Assembly: GCA_004802705.1 (NCBI GenBank)
Contig: SGPL01000045.1
Location: 16,602 to 80,601, forward strand
Length of the DNA: 64,000 nt
Source: Bondarzewia mesenterica
Taxonomy: Eukaryota; Basidiomycota; Agaricomycetes; Russulales; Bondarzewiaceae
Reading direction: 5' to 3'
The notes below the pieces were generated by a model, which was given only the letters and a program-made list of their open reading frames with translations, did not search any database and was not told the DNA's origin. Positions 22,269-33,810 of this stretch are shown in pieces (the stretch's first letter is position 1; each line of letters begins with the position of its first letter). Position numbers and translations under genes: made by a program.

Positions 22269-22705
22269 TTCGGGACGCCGTGTCTCACCGCATGCCATGA
22301 ACTTTGCTCACCGAACATATTTTTCTGTGAATCTCTCTCTACAGAAACTCGAAATACAGGCAGAACGCTCGACTCTGTCTTTCCTTCCCCTCGTTTATTT
22401 TTATAGCCTGCTTACAGTAGAACGTCTTCTCGATTCCTGTGTCACTTTCACGTTGGAATGATGCTGGTCAGTCGAGGACTTACCGGCGGAGGTCCGCGTG
22501 ATATCACTCGCGGAAACGGGTGAGCGATGATACCCGTTGCGGCTTCCGCCTCTGCAACCGTGCGCCAACACGACGCGTCTCCGCGTGCAGTTCAATAATA
22601 TACCGCCCAAAGCTCGATCCAAAAAAACGGGTATAATCAAACGTATCGTACCACAGCAAGGAACGAAACAGCACATGCATGCCAGCAGACGAACAATTAT
22701 TGCAG
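22269..22705. other. Promoter of AGX1 and 3' region of dynein gene
   Basis: Both flanking genes are on the minus strand, so these 437 bases hold the AGX1 promoter and the dynein gene terminator. No specific site was recognised. Confidence 0.45.
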
Positions 22706-25258
22706 TTATCGACTACCAGTGCCACGACTGGTATCTCCGTCCATGGCGCCGTTCATCTGTCCGCCTCCCATGAATCCAGCCGTTGTCTTCTGCATGTCGT
22801 TCCACTCGGTCTCTCGAGGGATCGCCATATCCCCAATATCATATACATAAAGCCTCCCGTCACTCCCACCCATCATGGCCCTCCGGCCGTCCTTACGGTC
22901 CCATTGTAGCTTGTTGATCGCCTGTCCCGGGCTCACGGCAGTAGACACCGTGGGCACCTGCACAAAAATAACAGTGTTGTGCGTGAGTACCAAAAGGGGA
23001 GGTCACAAGGAATAGATAGACAGACCTCTGTGTCAATGTTCAAGTTCCACAGGTCGAACTTGCCCGACCCGTCGACAGAACCGAACAGCGCCGGTTGTGC
23101 GGGATGCCACTTGACGTCGTACACATAGTCGTCCGCCTCCTCGAACGAATATATAGGCGTGACGACGTGCGCCGTCGTCGACGTCTTCCCGAGCGAGCGT
23201 GCGCGCCACAGCTTGACCGTCCAGTCTACCGAGCATGACAAGAACAGGTCGGAGAAGTCCACAGGCCCAATGGTCGGGTGGAAGTGCAGGCCCATGACGG
23301 GCCCGGAGTGCCCGCGATAGACATCGTATTGGTTGAGCCCCGCTTTCGCGCCCGCGCGGTCGTACCGATTTGCCTGGTAGAGGTTGCCCTCCTCAGTGCC
23401 CACCCAGAACGTCGTCGTTTCATTGTCGGGAAAGTTCAGTGCTGTAATTGATACCTCGTTCGTCTTGTTGTGGCCGGCATGGACGAGCTCCAGTGTTTCC
23501 TATTGCAGTAACAACAAGCAGGGTCGAACGTTGTCTTTGTCTATGTAGCGGAAGTCTGCTTACCTGTGGCTGCGCCAACATATCTACTAGCCAACTGCAC
23601 ACCATTCCATCTGTACTGCTGGTGATTAAATTGTGTGCATTTTGCGTGCCCACCATTTGCATTGCATAGACAGGATGCGTATGCCCGGCTGCAGAGAGCG
23701 GCGTCTTCAGCACTGGCAGATGCTTTGACCGTGTATCCCACAGCAGAATCTGGCCAGAATACGTGCCGCCAAACACTAAGTTTGAGTGGAAAGGCGAGAA
23801 TGTGACGGACAGCACGTCAGACTGTGCAAGAATACCTTTTGAATGAGTTGCTTTGAGAGAGAGAAAAGGGAGCAAGGTTGTACCTGTGAGTGAAAGACGA
23901 ACTCTGGCCTCTCGAGGAGATGCAAATTCCATACCGCCACGATCCCATCTGGTTCGTTCAAAGCGGCAGGGTTTTTATTGTATGATGCTACGCTGAGTTC
24001 GGGAAACTTGAATAGGTCGTGAGCATGATCGGACACTCGCATGCGTGTGAACTCACTTTTGGAGACCAGTCGACGTCCGTAATAGACCGGTTCTTGCAAT
24101 ACCGCTCATCCCAGAATGTACATACTCGTTTCACGCGCTTGCCTTCAGAATCATCACTGTCCGGCCAACACGATTAGCACTCAATCAATTCCGTGTTTGG
24201 AAAATGAAATCCTATTACTCACGTTCCCGTCTCCGTGCCTGTGGTATAATCGCGGATGTAATCATANTTATCGTTCAAAGCTCTCTGCACGATCTTTGAC
24301 GACTGCTCGACGAAATCCAAAAACTCCGGCGCCGTGAATATGCTCGTTCTCTCTTCCTCTGTCAACTCTGATGGCAGAAAAAGATGAGTTAGCACACCGG
24401 TGCAGGGCCGAACATTCCACGAACCACTCACCCCGAATCTCCTGCTCGATCTCTTTATCTAGCATCACGCTCTCCTCTTCTAGCTCCTTCTCTCGTGCTC
24501 GCTCTGCGTCCTGCGCATCCCGCTCCCGTGTTATTAGCTCACGCAGTTCTTCCTCTTGTGATGGACCCGCCTCCTCCTCAAAGTCTGCCGTCTGAATTTC
24601 TTTGTTATACGTCACGCGCTCCTGCAAGCAAAGTACTTGTCAGCGACCACCAACGAGGATGACGAACCGACAGGGAATGCACACCCGCTGTGGTAGTTCA
24701 TACAGCTCCTGCTCGACGTCAATCAAGTCCGGGACGAACCGTGATGTCATTGTCCTTCAAATACAAAAGATAACATCCTAGTTAAGAATCCCAAATCCCA
24801 CATCTCGCATGGAAGTGAAGTCACGTACCGCTCAAGGGCGTTGTCGGTTCCAGAATAGATCAGGGTGGTGCCCATGCTGAGTCTGTCGGAGGCGGCATCG
24901 CTCTGTCGACTAGCCCGCCCAGAGGGGTTCAAGCCTGAAGGACCGGGGAGGGATATGATGTACCCTGGAGATGGTGTACCCGGCACAGATGGCGAAGGGG
25001 TCAAGTCTGGGCTGCGAATGGACGGGGAGCCAATGATGTCGTCGACGAGCCGATCCACATCCCTGCGGACGCCTGAAGGTGCCTTCTCAATCAAGAACGA
25101 GCTTCAGGATGGCCAGGGTGTATAGGGGGCAGTTTGGGCTCACTCACTGTAGCTTCCGAGATCCGTCTTTCTGCTTGTCTGTCATGACGCCGCTTGCGGA
25201 GCTCCTCGAGTTTGGCACGTTTGGCCTCAATCTCAGCCCTCCGCTGGTTAATAGACAT
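22706..25258 (-). CDS. Cytoplasmic dynein intermediate chain
   Basis: A non-catalytic dynein subunit that scaffolds light chains and binds dynactin during minus-end transport and nuclear migration. The N-terminus (starts [19 protein letters not shown]) is the conserved charged coiled coil that contacts p150Glued. A Ser/Pro-rich linker follows ([17 protein letters not shown]), then an acidic Glu/Arg helix ([19 protein letters not shown]). The C-terminal WD40 propeller is recognisable in [70 protein letters not shown] and [17 protein letters not shown]. Several short introns interrupt it. The ATG at 25258 starts the conserved coiled coil. One N lies at 24267. It is the orthologue type of yeast PAC11. 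Confidence 0.93.
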
Positions 25259-25473
25259 GGTCCGACGGTCAATTCGGATGTGCTAAGTGAACACTCGAGC
25301 TCTTTGGGAGGAAATTGTTACTGTGAGTAGTATTTGACGAAGACGGACAAAATCCGAGTCTGAGCACGTGCGACCGCGCTGTTTACGCGCTGTTTGGCAA
25401 CAACTCTTCATCACTGACTCCCGCATTTACAGAATCCCGAGTCTCACTTCCCTCACGAAGACCATTCCACAGC
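25259..25473. promoter_or_regulatory. Bidirectional promoter, dynein intermediate chain / SEN2
   Basis: Only 215 bases separate the two divergent ATGs, so the promoters must overlap. A CACGTG E-box-like core occurs near 25364-25369 (gagcacgtgcg). Confidence 0.5.
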
Positions 25474-26960
25474 ATGGCCTCGTCATCGAATCGTGGCCGT
25501 AATAATGCAGGTGCGAGAAAGGCCGCCGGAAGGCGCAGCGAGAACAACCAAATCTACGCCTACCCCCTTCCGCTGATCTTCGACATCCCCGAGAGCAGGA
25601 CCGTCTCGTCGGCCTTGGGGCTTTTCGGCGTGTCTGCTGCGCACGTCGTCAACCCCCGTTGCGAAGGCATCTTTGACCCTCACACGCGCTCTGTATGGGT
25701 CATGAGTGCCAAAGACTCTTTGATCCTGTGGCGGCGCGGGTTTTTTGGCAAAGGAAACCTGTCACGGAGCGAGCCTAGCTGGCTCGCGCGCAAGATAAAT
25801 GCCAAAAAGGCTGCTGGAAAGTGTGCGTTGAAAAAAATCGACTTTTTTTTTATCCTTTGATGCATCAGGCAGGCGGGAATGCTCAATCTTGGGAAAACAG
25901 ATTTGACGTCCGAAGAGGTCACTGCCAAACGGAGAGCTGAGAGAAAGCAGTTCAAGCTCGACAGAGCGAGGGCCATCGCTGCCGCCGCTGCGGAGGCGGA
26001 AGTCGCTTTCGCAGAAGGCCGCATTATCTCAAGCGAGGAGAGGACGGTGTCCATCCCGTCTGCTGCAACATGGAAACCTTCCACCTCAAACAGCGCCGAT
26101 GTCGATGCCGTAGACTCGCGGGAATCGGCCGAAAAAGTCGAGCAAGACGCCCCAGAGGATACCAAAGACTTGGAACATCTGCAACTGACGCTCTCTGAGG
26201 CATTCTTCTTGGCCTGGGCACTCGATTGCCTCACCGTCCTCGATCCTAGAACAGTGGGTCCCGTCCGCACATGATTCGATTTTTCGCACAGGGCCTGATC
26301 GTTTTACTCAGCTTGAACCAATGGACCTCCCGGACATCTGGTCTGCATTCCAATCTGCCCATTTGCCTCCACGTCAGCTCTTGCTTTTCGCGTCCCCTGC
26401 GCAGCCTCTTCGGTCTGATAATCCATTCCTCATCAACTACGTCTTTCACCATCATTATCGATCTCTGGGTTGGGTCGTCAAGAATGGCATCAAGTTCTGT
26501 GTAGATTACCTGCTGTACAAACGAGGACCTGTATTCCATCACGCCGAGTAAGTCCTTCTTGTGTTCTCGCTAATGCCCGGCATTGATTGATCTTGTGTCC
26601 AACGGGAATCAGATTTGCTTTGGTCCTAATACCGGTATACGAAGACCCAGAAGACGAAAAGACATCGCCTTTCGAGCTGCGGAATGTAGCTCCGTTTACC
26701 TGGCAATGGTTGAGCACTATCAACCGCGTCAACTCCCAAGTGCAAAAGGTATTGTTCCGCGCTGTCTGTTGGCGCTCCGTCGTGAAAATTGCTGACACCT
26801 GCATGGTCGGTCGGTTCAGACGCTCATACTGTCCTACGTGACCATCCCGGCACAGTCGAGGATCGGACGGAACACGCTGGAGTCGCCCGCTTGTCTGACA
26901 CAATACTCGGTACGAGAGGTTGCTCTCCGACGGTTTATTCCTGCAAGAATGCGGGATTGA
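25474..26960 (+). CDS. SEN2: tRNA-splicing endonuclease subunit Sen2
   Basis: The catalytic subunit of the SEN complex, which cleaves the 5' splice site of intron-containing pre-tRNAs. The N-terminal domain has LFGVSAAHVVNPRCEGIF and a segment shared by fungal Sen2 (LILWRRGFFGKGNLSRSEP, SWLARK). A charged linker follows, then the C-terminal nuclease domain: YRSLGWVVKNGIKFCVDYL, LYKRGPVFHHAEF (Tyr and His of the active site) and TINRVNSQVQKTLILSYV (active-site Lys). Exons 25474-25820, 25869-26257, 26292-26547, 26613-26748 and 26820-26960 sum to 1269 nt, 422 residues. The second intron (26258-26291, 34 nt, donor gtcccg) is unusually short but restores TVGPDRFTQLEP in frame. Confidence 0.92.
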
Positions 26961-27622
26961 CATGGGCAGTGGGAATCCTGATCTCCATATTCGGTGTATG
27001 GTTTGCTATCGCATAGTGATAGCCACTGGATAGCGTGTTTGGAGCCAATCGCTGACGACCTGGGCTATCCACCATGCAACCGTGACGGCAGAGGCCAAAT
27101 GCGCAGCGGACTGCAGGAAACGAGAAGATGAGAGTTGCATGACAGGCGTGCTGGTATTTGATGTGGACTTGTGCGCTTATCAGACTGTTGGACGTGGTTT
27201 GAGTTGCAAGAGGGCTCACGCGTCTTTGACCCTTGTGTTCAGTTACGCGTCTTTGACCCTTTTGTTCAGTTACGAGAGAGAATGGTGTGTATTGAACGAA
27301 GCAGGCCGGTTGCCGCCCCGCAACGAACGGACGACCCGTTGTCTCCAGCTTCCAAGTTCCATAATGCCGTCCAGGCTCCTCCTTCAATTGCTAAATAGCA
27401 TTGCTTCTCTCACACGATTGATCCTTTTCCAACCAACGTATATAATTAACGTTCCGCTCTGTCTTTCTCCGTTCGAGTGCACATGCAAACCATTCGTTGC
27501 TCTCAATCATCCACCGCGCATTTCTAAGCACCACTTGCATATCTGAAACAACATCCTATTTTCTGTCTGCCAACCCCGACTTCATTAACACTTATCGTCG
27601 AACCACTGTCCACATTGTGAAC
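26961..27622. other. Intergenic, SEN2 terminator and transcription-factor promoter
   Basis: 662 bases between two + strand genes. It contains a two-copy 27-bp tandem repeat (27218-27271) and a TATA-like tatataattaa near 27440, about 180 bases before the next ATG. Confidence 0.45.
27218..27271. repeat. 27-bp tandem duplication
   Basis: Two adjacent copies of acgcgtctttgaccct plus a gttcagtt tail, differing by one base (ccttgtgtt versus ccttttgtt). They lie in the promoter region of the Zn2Cys6 gene. Confidence 0.8.
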
Positions 27623-30600
27623 ATGGCGGCTGACCATGCCTGGAAAGCCGGTGCTCGTGATGAGAAACAACCCGGCGCTGAGAAGGACGTACGCATGCGC
27701 AGAGCATTCGACGCCTCGGGCATCCCCTATCCTACTTCTCATCCCACCGCGTTCCACCGCACCAGCACGCTCTCTCTCGACATGTCTTTTCCTCTTGCAG
27801 CCCGCCCAGACTCTTCGCCAAATTCTGCGAGCCCCCCCTCCGCGTTTAGCTTCGGCGCTCCGTCATCTTTACCCTCATTTGTCCCCTCCGCAGCCCTCGA
27901 GTCTCACAGACCATCTCGCGGCCGCAGAGCCCGCAGAGAGAAGCCCCGCATTGCGCTCGCGCCCGACCAGCCGCCGACGACGCAGGGAAAACCCAGAACG
28001 CGAGTATATGTAGCATGCCTCCAGTGGTGCGTCGTCTTCCCATCGTTTCATTCTGTGTGAGTGGCGTTTCACGATCGCGCGGTNCAGTCGGGGTCGAAAG
28101 ATTCGCTGCGACGGTGCGAAGCCAGTTTGCTATAACTGTAGCCAGAGAACGAATCCAGACGGAGACTGCAATTACGATCCTGCTCCCAAGCGTCGTGGAC
28201 CGGACAAGATTCAAGGCGCTCGCACGCGCTCGGCGAGACCGAGGGATGAATATGGAGAGCCCGGTAAACGAAGACGGCGTAGGACGACGACGACGGCCTC
28301 CGCGGGTGGAGGTCCTGCGCAAGCAAGTGTTACTACGAGCACAGGGGAGTATGGCCAGCGATCCCTCTCACCCACATTGGATGCGAGCGGGGGCTTGACT
28401 GTAGAGGATCAACGACCGGAAGCGGCTTCTTATAGCATACAGAATCCAATATCTCTGCCTAACATCAATCCGAGCCTGTTGGGGCTACCTGGAAGCAATA
28501 CGCGGTACGCATTCGACACATCTCTTGATCAAGGTCCAATTGCTCCCGGCGGACGTGCGGCTGTATGTTTATGCCTAACTCGTCATGTCCTGCCCTTCGA
28601 GTCGATCGACTCATCGATGTTAATTGTTGCATGTAGATCCCCGTACATCAACACGTCGAGCCGCTCTCCGATATCGTCTTGTCATCCTCGATCTTCGTTC
28701 CCGGTTCGGGTCTGACGTCCCAGATCGTCTCCGCCGACAGGGCCACCCANGAAGATGAACAGGCCGAGTACTCTATGGGCTCGGAACCTTCTCTTCAGTT
28801 CACTCGCAAAGTCTGGTGGGATTACCTGCTTTCTCTCTANACNACCTACCTGCACGGGCCAGAGCCCCAGACACAGGCACAACGCGACGTCGGCGCGCGA
28901 CGGATCGTCACCGACNTCCGCTTCCTGTTCCGGTCATCCAGTTATTGGTTTTCGTTCTTCAATGTGCCCCGGTTTTACAGCAACTTCCTGCANCGTGNGA
29001 AGCGGAGCGAGATGCAGCCTAGTTTGGTGTTTGCATCGCTCGCNGTGTCGACATTCCTCCAGAGCTCCGAGCTGGAGAGGGGNGAGGAAGGCCGAAGAAT
29101 GGCGCTCAGGCTNAGAGATGAAGCTCANAGCGCCCTTCAAGCCAGCTTGAANGCTCGGTGTATNGACACGTCCTTGGCGCAGGCAGCTTGGGTAGGCATT
29201 CGAGTNCGGGTACGATCACGGAATTTNATCTAATCTCCGCCCTTCTCTCACCCAGATCCTTGCATTCTTCGAGGTCTGCGCGCATCCTGAGCATCGTTTG
29301 GAGCGCGTGGACTCAGCGTTGTCCGTACTGGATTCTGTAATCAGAACNCTGGCNTTGACTTACCTCGATGTCGACAATCCACAAGCATCTGCATACGCNC
29401 CTCATAGNGTCCCGTCNCTTTCTTGGGAGCCTCATCAGCTCGCGCCACAGCCAGTTTCGTACCCCACGAGCCAGTACTTCCCTGCGGTTCCCATCCCTCC
29501 TGTGTCCGCCCAATGGNCATACAACACCGGTCAGAATTTATCGATACAGGGTCGCGACCAGGCCCCTTACGCAAAAGGCTGCAGCTGCAATGCCTTGTCC
29601 CTCGGTCAGAACTGGCCGGAAGCACACGATCAGACACCGCTCTGGGTGTNTACCGCTGCATGGAACCAGGAGTGGACCGATTGGGANATAAAAAAAGGAG
29701 GAATGTAGGCGGCTCGTCTGGAGTACCGTGATGCTCACCGCGGGATACAGCGCGTACACAGCGGCGACGGGCATCAAGCTCTTAGACCTCTTCGTCATCG
29801 ATCCTTCTAACGTGCGTCCCATCTTCGAGCCTAAGCCACAACCTTCCTAATTTTTGACCTGATCCTACCTTTCCCTACAGTATGCCCTCTTGTTTCCCGG
29901 CGAAGCGCTCATGACCGACTCGTACNTCGGTGGGCAGTCGGGGAAAGAGACCGTTTGGGCGCTGTACATCCGCTCGATGATGTTGTGGCACAGCTGCCTG
30001 CGGCTGCGGCACGACACGACCGTGAGCGAGCCGGACAAGGCTGAGTTCGCGATGCGTGCATGGCTCGAGAGCGAGGCGATCGAAGAGGCGCTCAATCGAC
30101 ATACCTGCNGTGTTGAGCGCGCCTTTATGTTCACGGGGCGCGAGTTTCTCTTCAAGTGCGTCTTCCTTCTTTCGTATTTATATGCAACTTTATTGCATCC
30201 GCTGATCCCATCTGCCTGTCACGTCAACAGCACCAGGATGTGCATCTCGTACGAATTTCGCCGATTTATTCCCCATGTGTGAGTCGTCTTTCTTCCGCCG
30301 ACACTGGACCTCGAGCGTCTTGCCCTGGTCGCCATCGTCATTCAATTCGCTGACGCTCTTCTTCTTNACACCTCACCTTCACAGGGTAACAGGTCTTGAG
30401 CGCGAGAAATCGGTTGAATGGCGTAAGTGGTCCATCTTTGCTTCCATTCAACTGTTATCGCCGCGCATTGTACCCGAGCACGACGAATAGAGGATCATAC
30501 GTACTGACTGAGTCATGTCCATCTCCCCCTCCTTTCACTNGCAATTGTTTGTNTATGCCGTACAGTGCGCGAACAAGAAGGCCGCGCNAGAGCCGTGACG

Positions 30601-31026
30601 CAGGCGATGCACGCCATCACGGGCAACATCAAGCACACCTTGTCTCGGAGACCGTGGTTCGTGTGGTGGTTCATGGGTCAGGTCAACCGGTTCGTGCNTT
30701 CCCCGCCTCCAAGATNGTCTGCTCAGCGATCTGACGTGGTATCGCAGTGCTNTGACTCTTTGGTCNTTCGACCACTCGCTCGCCATTGCGCTCGACGTGT
30801 GCAAGGCCTTCTTAGAGCCAATCTACTTCCTCACATCNATCTATCCTTGTCGAGGTACGTGTCGTACATTCAGAAGCAAGTGGTAATCTGAGATGNTAAC
30901 ACCGCCGCTTCTGATCCAGAGCAACGCCGACGTTACGAGCATCTCGCGCAGCGCGTCAAAGCGGCATGCATATCGGCGAATGTTCCCGTCCCACCCACTG
31001 ACTACACGCGCGCAGTCCCTCTATGA
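27623..31026 (+). CDS. Zn(II)2Cys6 fungal transcription factor
   Basis: A binuclear zinc-cluster DNA-binding protein of Agaricomycete type. After a Ser/Pro-rich N-terminus comes RIALAPDQPPTTQGKPRTRV, then CLQCRGRKIRC and DGAKPVCYNCSQRTNPDGDC. This supplies all six cysteines with spacing C-x2-C-x6-C-x6-C-x2-C-x9-C. The cluster is split by an intron (28027-28087) inside the second Cys codon. A basic linker follows (KRRGPDK, KRRRRTTTT). The long C-terminal region includes TYLDVDNPQAS, STVMLTAGYSAYTAATGIK, YALLFPGEALMTDSY, ETVWALYIRSMMLWHSCLR and TRMCISYEFRRFIPHV, ending EQRRRYEHLAQRVKAA. At least seven introns are needed. The stop is TGA at 31024-31026. Single Ns dot the gene from 28084 to 30895, so exact codons there are uncertain. 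The regulon is unknown. Confidence 0.93.
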
Positions 31027-31469
31027 TTCGACATTGATTTTAGAACTCAATTTTTGGACAACTCCCTCTCGAGGGCACACCTAGTCTATGTGTAACATTA
31101 TCTGCTTCGTTGTACTATGTCCTATCTCTTGCTCTTTGATTTTTTTCGGCGCTCATTATCTTCATCCCCCACTAACAAAACTGCATCCTCTCTCCCTCAT
31201 CATTCGTAAGTGTAAGTATGTAGCACCCCATCACTACTTCTCTCTTGTTTTCTTGGACGGACGGACTCGGACGGGCGATGGACATTGGTCTTCTTGCTAC
31301 TCAAGTACTCACCCCTCTCGCGCACAGGGACGTATGCATAGATACGAAATTGAAACATGGAGTAAAATCACATACAACAACAAAATAGCGAAATGCGCGC
31401 GTTGATGATGGAGTAATGAGATTAAATAATGCACGTGGAACGAAAACAGAATGAAAACGAGTACAAGAC
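31027..31469. other. Convergent intergenic region, 3'UTRs
   Basis: 443 bases between convergent stops of the zinc-cluster gene and the THP3-like gene. It is AT-rich with aataatg and aacaacaaaat runs near 31370-31430; no gene was seen. Confidence 0.5.
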
Positions 31470-33419
31470 CTATATCCTGCCTTTTATCTGAACCTTGCGG
31501 TATTTCTCCTCGAACACTTGCGCGAGTGGCCCAGCGGCCGCCCTACAATCGAGCACCTTCTGTGCGTCAGGACTATTTGGATTGACGAAGAACCCGGCGC
31601 TGTGGTTCATGAGGAACTCGCGGGTCTGGGCGTACGTGTCGAACGCGAGTTCTTGGTGGATGAATGCGATCGGTATCTGCTGATATCTGTCCAAAACAGA
31701 GGAAAGTCGGGTACGAGGCGATCAATGTGAAGTATGGTGATAACGTGATCGGCCGCGGAGGAAGGAAGAAGGGGCTCACGCTCGCGTAATGACCAGTAGT
31801 GCCCGTGCCCTCTCACGGTCGATAAAGTGGTCCATGATATACGCGCCCATGTTCGGCGCGTCAATGTACAGCTCAAAGAGCGCGTGGTAGTTGCCCATCG
31901 AGAGCGCGCGCTGCACGGCGAGCGCGTGGCGCACCGCGGGATTTGTTTTCTGTTTGGACGTTAGCTGACCGACGTACAGGTTCAATTCTATGCGCGGGGG
32001 TCACAGCGCGGCAGGGATGCAGAGACGTCAGTATCATTGGAAAGCGGAGGGAAGCGGGGGGAAGAGACGGACCGCTTCTGTCGCGTCCATGGAGGAGCAT
32101 GAGAATACGATAGGCTGTGAATTCCTCAGTCTTGCCAGGGATTCCGAGTTCGTACAACGTTTTCAAGGTTGCTTGACATTGATTGTACTCTACCATGTCA
32201 CCCTGCGTGTATTTGACATGGTAGGTAAACAATTAGCTGTATCTCCGACTAACAGGATCACTCACGACTTCCAGTGCCATTCGTGCGTGGATCTCATAGA
32301 CTGTTACCGTAAAATCATTTTTTATTCGTTGGACCTGTCAAACGGAGATTGCCTGGATCACCCTGTTCAGAAAGAAAAGGATAGAATGACGCACGGTGAG
32401 ATCTTGGCGAAGACTCTTAAATTGACTGCAAATCCAGTTGTAATTGTTCTTTTCCCTCCATCGCTTCTTGAGTTCAGTTAGTGTTTGTTGAAGCACCGGG
32501 TATGGTCGTATTTGCTCTGGCTTAGGTTCCTGTAAAGGATGGTGAGCCAACTGCCCCCACTCACCACCTCATTAGCTCACTGATGTTAAGCGCAGATAGT
32601 CCTTGAAAATCTCCTGAGACGTCCCGACGATGGTGAACCGATCCCAATTCGGCACATTCTGCCACATACAACCGTGTACACGATGAGCTTTCAGCATTAT
32701 GGACGCCGAGATGGTGAAGACATCGAAAACTCACCGGATCCGCCTCAGGATCGTCCGGATTGGCAAACGGCGATGCCGAGCGCGAGTGCATGGGATTGAA
32801 GACATGAGCGGTATTATGATTAGCCCTGAGAGACGCCTGACCGCCACTAGAATATCGCATCGACTTTTGCTGCTCGATATCGTGTTCCCGCTTGAAGCGC
32901 TCCGCGCGCCGGCTCAGAGCCGCGCGGTCAGTCGTGTCCAGCGCACCCGCAATAGCAGACTTGCTTATTTGTGATTTCTTTTGTTTCTTGTTGGTTGCTG
33001 ACGGTAATTCATGTCTGAGCATGGGGCAGATGATGCGTCAGAATATGTCATATAGGACCGAGAGCTCGAGCGATACGCACATTTTGCGCTTCAAGATGCT
33101 ACCAGTTGGGTATGGCCTTGGGAGAAGACTTGACAGATGGGGTGGATCGAATGAAAGATAGCATACGGAAACGAGTACGTTGGAACACACCTTTGCAGTT
33201 GCACACCGGCCCAGTCTGTAGTCCACAGAGTCTTCGAACTGTAAGCATCAGATATTACCTGTCGTAGCTCGGCTTGCGCCTCTTCCCGATTAGCATCTGT
33301 CATTTGCCCTAGACATGAAGCAACCCATTCTCTACGAGCATGGGTGTCAGAGCTCGGGCAGCCCGGAAAATGCCTCAAGGAACATACTTCAGCTGAGGTG
33401 GCCAGGACTCGGTAGACAT
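31470..33419 (-). CDS. THP3: SAC3/GANP-domain protein, THP3/LENG8 type
   Basis: The yeast relative Thp3 works with Csn12 in transcription elongation and pre-mRNA splicing. The conserved N-terminus reads MSTESWPPQLKEWVASCLGQ, then MTDANREEAQAELRQVISDA and KTLWTTDWAGVQLQ. A basic low-complexity stretch follows, then NWDRFTIVGTSQEIFKDYL. The SAC3/GANP (PCI-like) domain contains GDMVEYNQCQATLKTLYELG, EEFTAYRILMLLHGRD, ALAVQRALSMGNYHALFELY and MGAYIMDHFIDRERARALL. The short first exon (33388-33419, 32 nt) joins across a GT..AG intron to EWVASCLG, which fixes the start. The gene ends FEEKYRKVQIKGRI. Confidence 0.9.
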
Positions 33420-33810
33420 GTTAAGATAAAGATGATCAGCTCAAGAGATTCAGTGAGACTACGATCGGCGAATGTACGCAGAATGCGCTGGACGTGAACG
33501 GAAGACAGTAGCGTTGAGGATGAGTCGAGTGGAGCTTGCTCAGACCTGCTCAGCCGTCCTCTGTAGCGTGGCCCGTGGGAAATTACATAATACATAAATT
33601 GGCCAGAGATGGATAAAGTCTCTATGGAAAGGACTCAGACTTATAATAAGGGTGGATCCAACACACGCCTCTGCATACGTACATCTAAAAAATGCGTTGG
33701 TTCAGAAATCGACAAAAGACCGTCCAATTTCTAACGAGAATGAAATTACAGAGACACCGATAGGTAAGGCTCTGTGTTTAATACTAAGGAAGTACCAATT
33801 CCCGCATCCC
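33420..33810. other. Intergenic, THP3 promoter and CYT1 terminator
   Basis: 391 bases between two minus-strand genes; it must hold the THP3 promoter. No recognisable element or additional gene. Confidence 0.45.

Noticed and set aside
25680..26270. 196-codon minus-strand open frame opposite SEN2
   Set aside because: The + strand encodes conserved Sen2 sequence with proper splicing; the antisense frame has no family features.
14723..27000. Idea that MET5, AGX1 and neighbours form a metabolic cluster
   Set aside because: Sulfite reductase, glyoxylate transamination, dynein and tRNA splicing are unrelated steps; co-location is ordinary.
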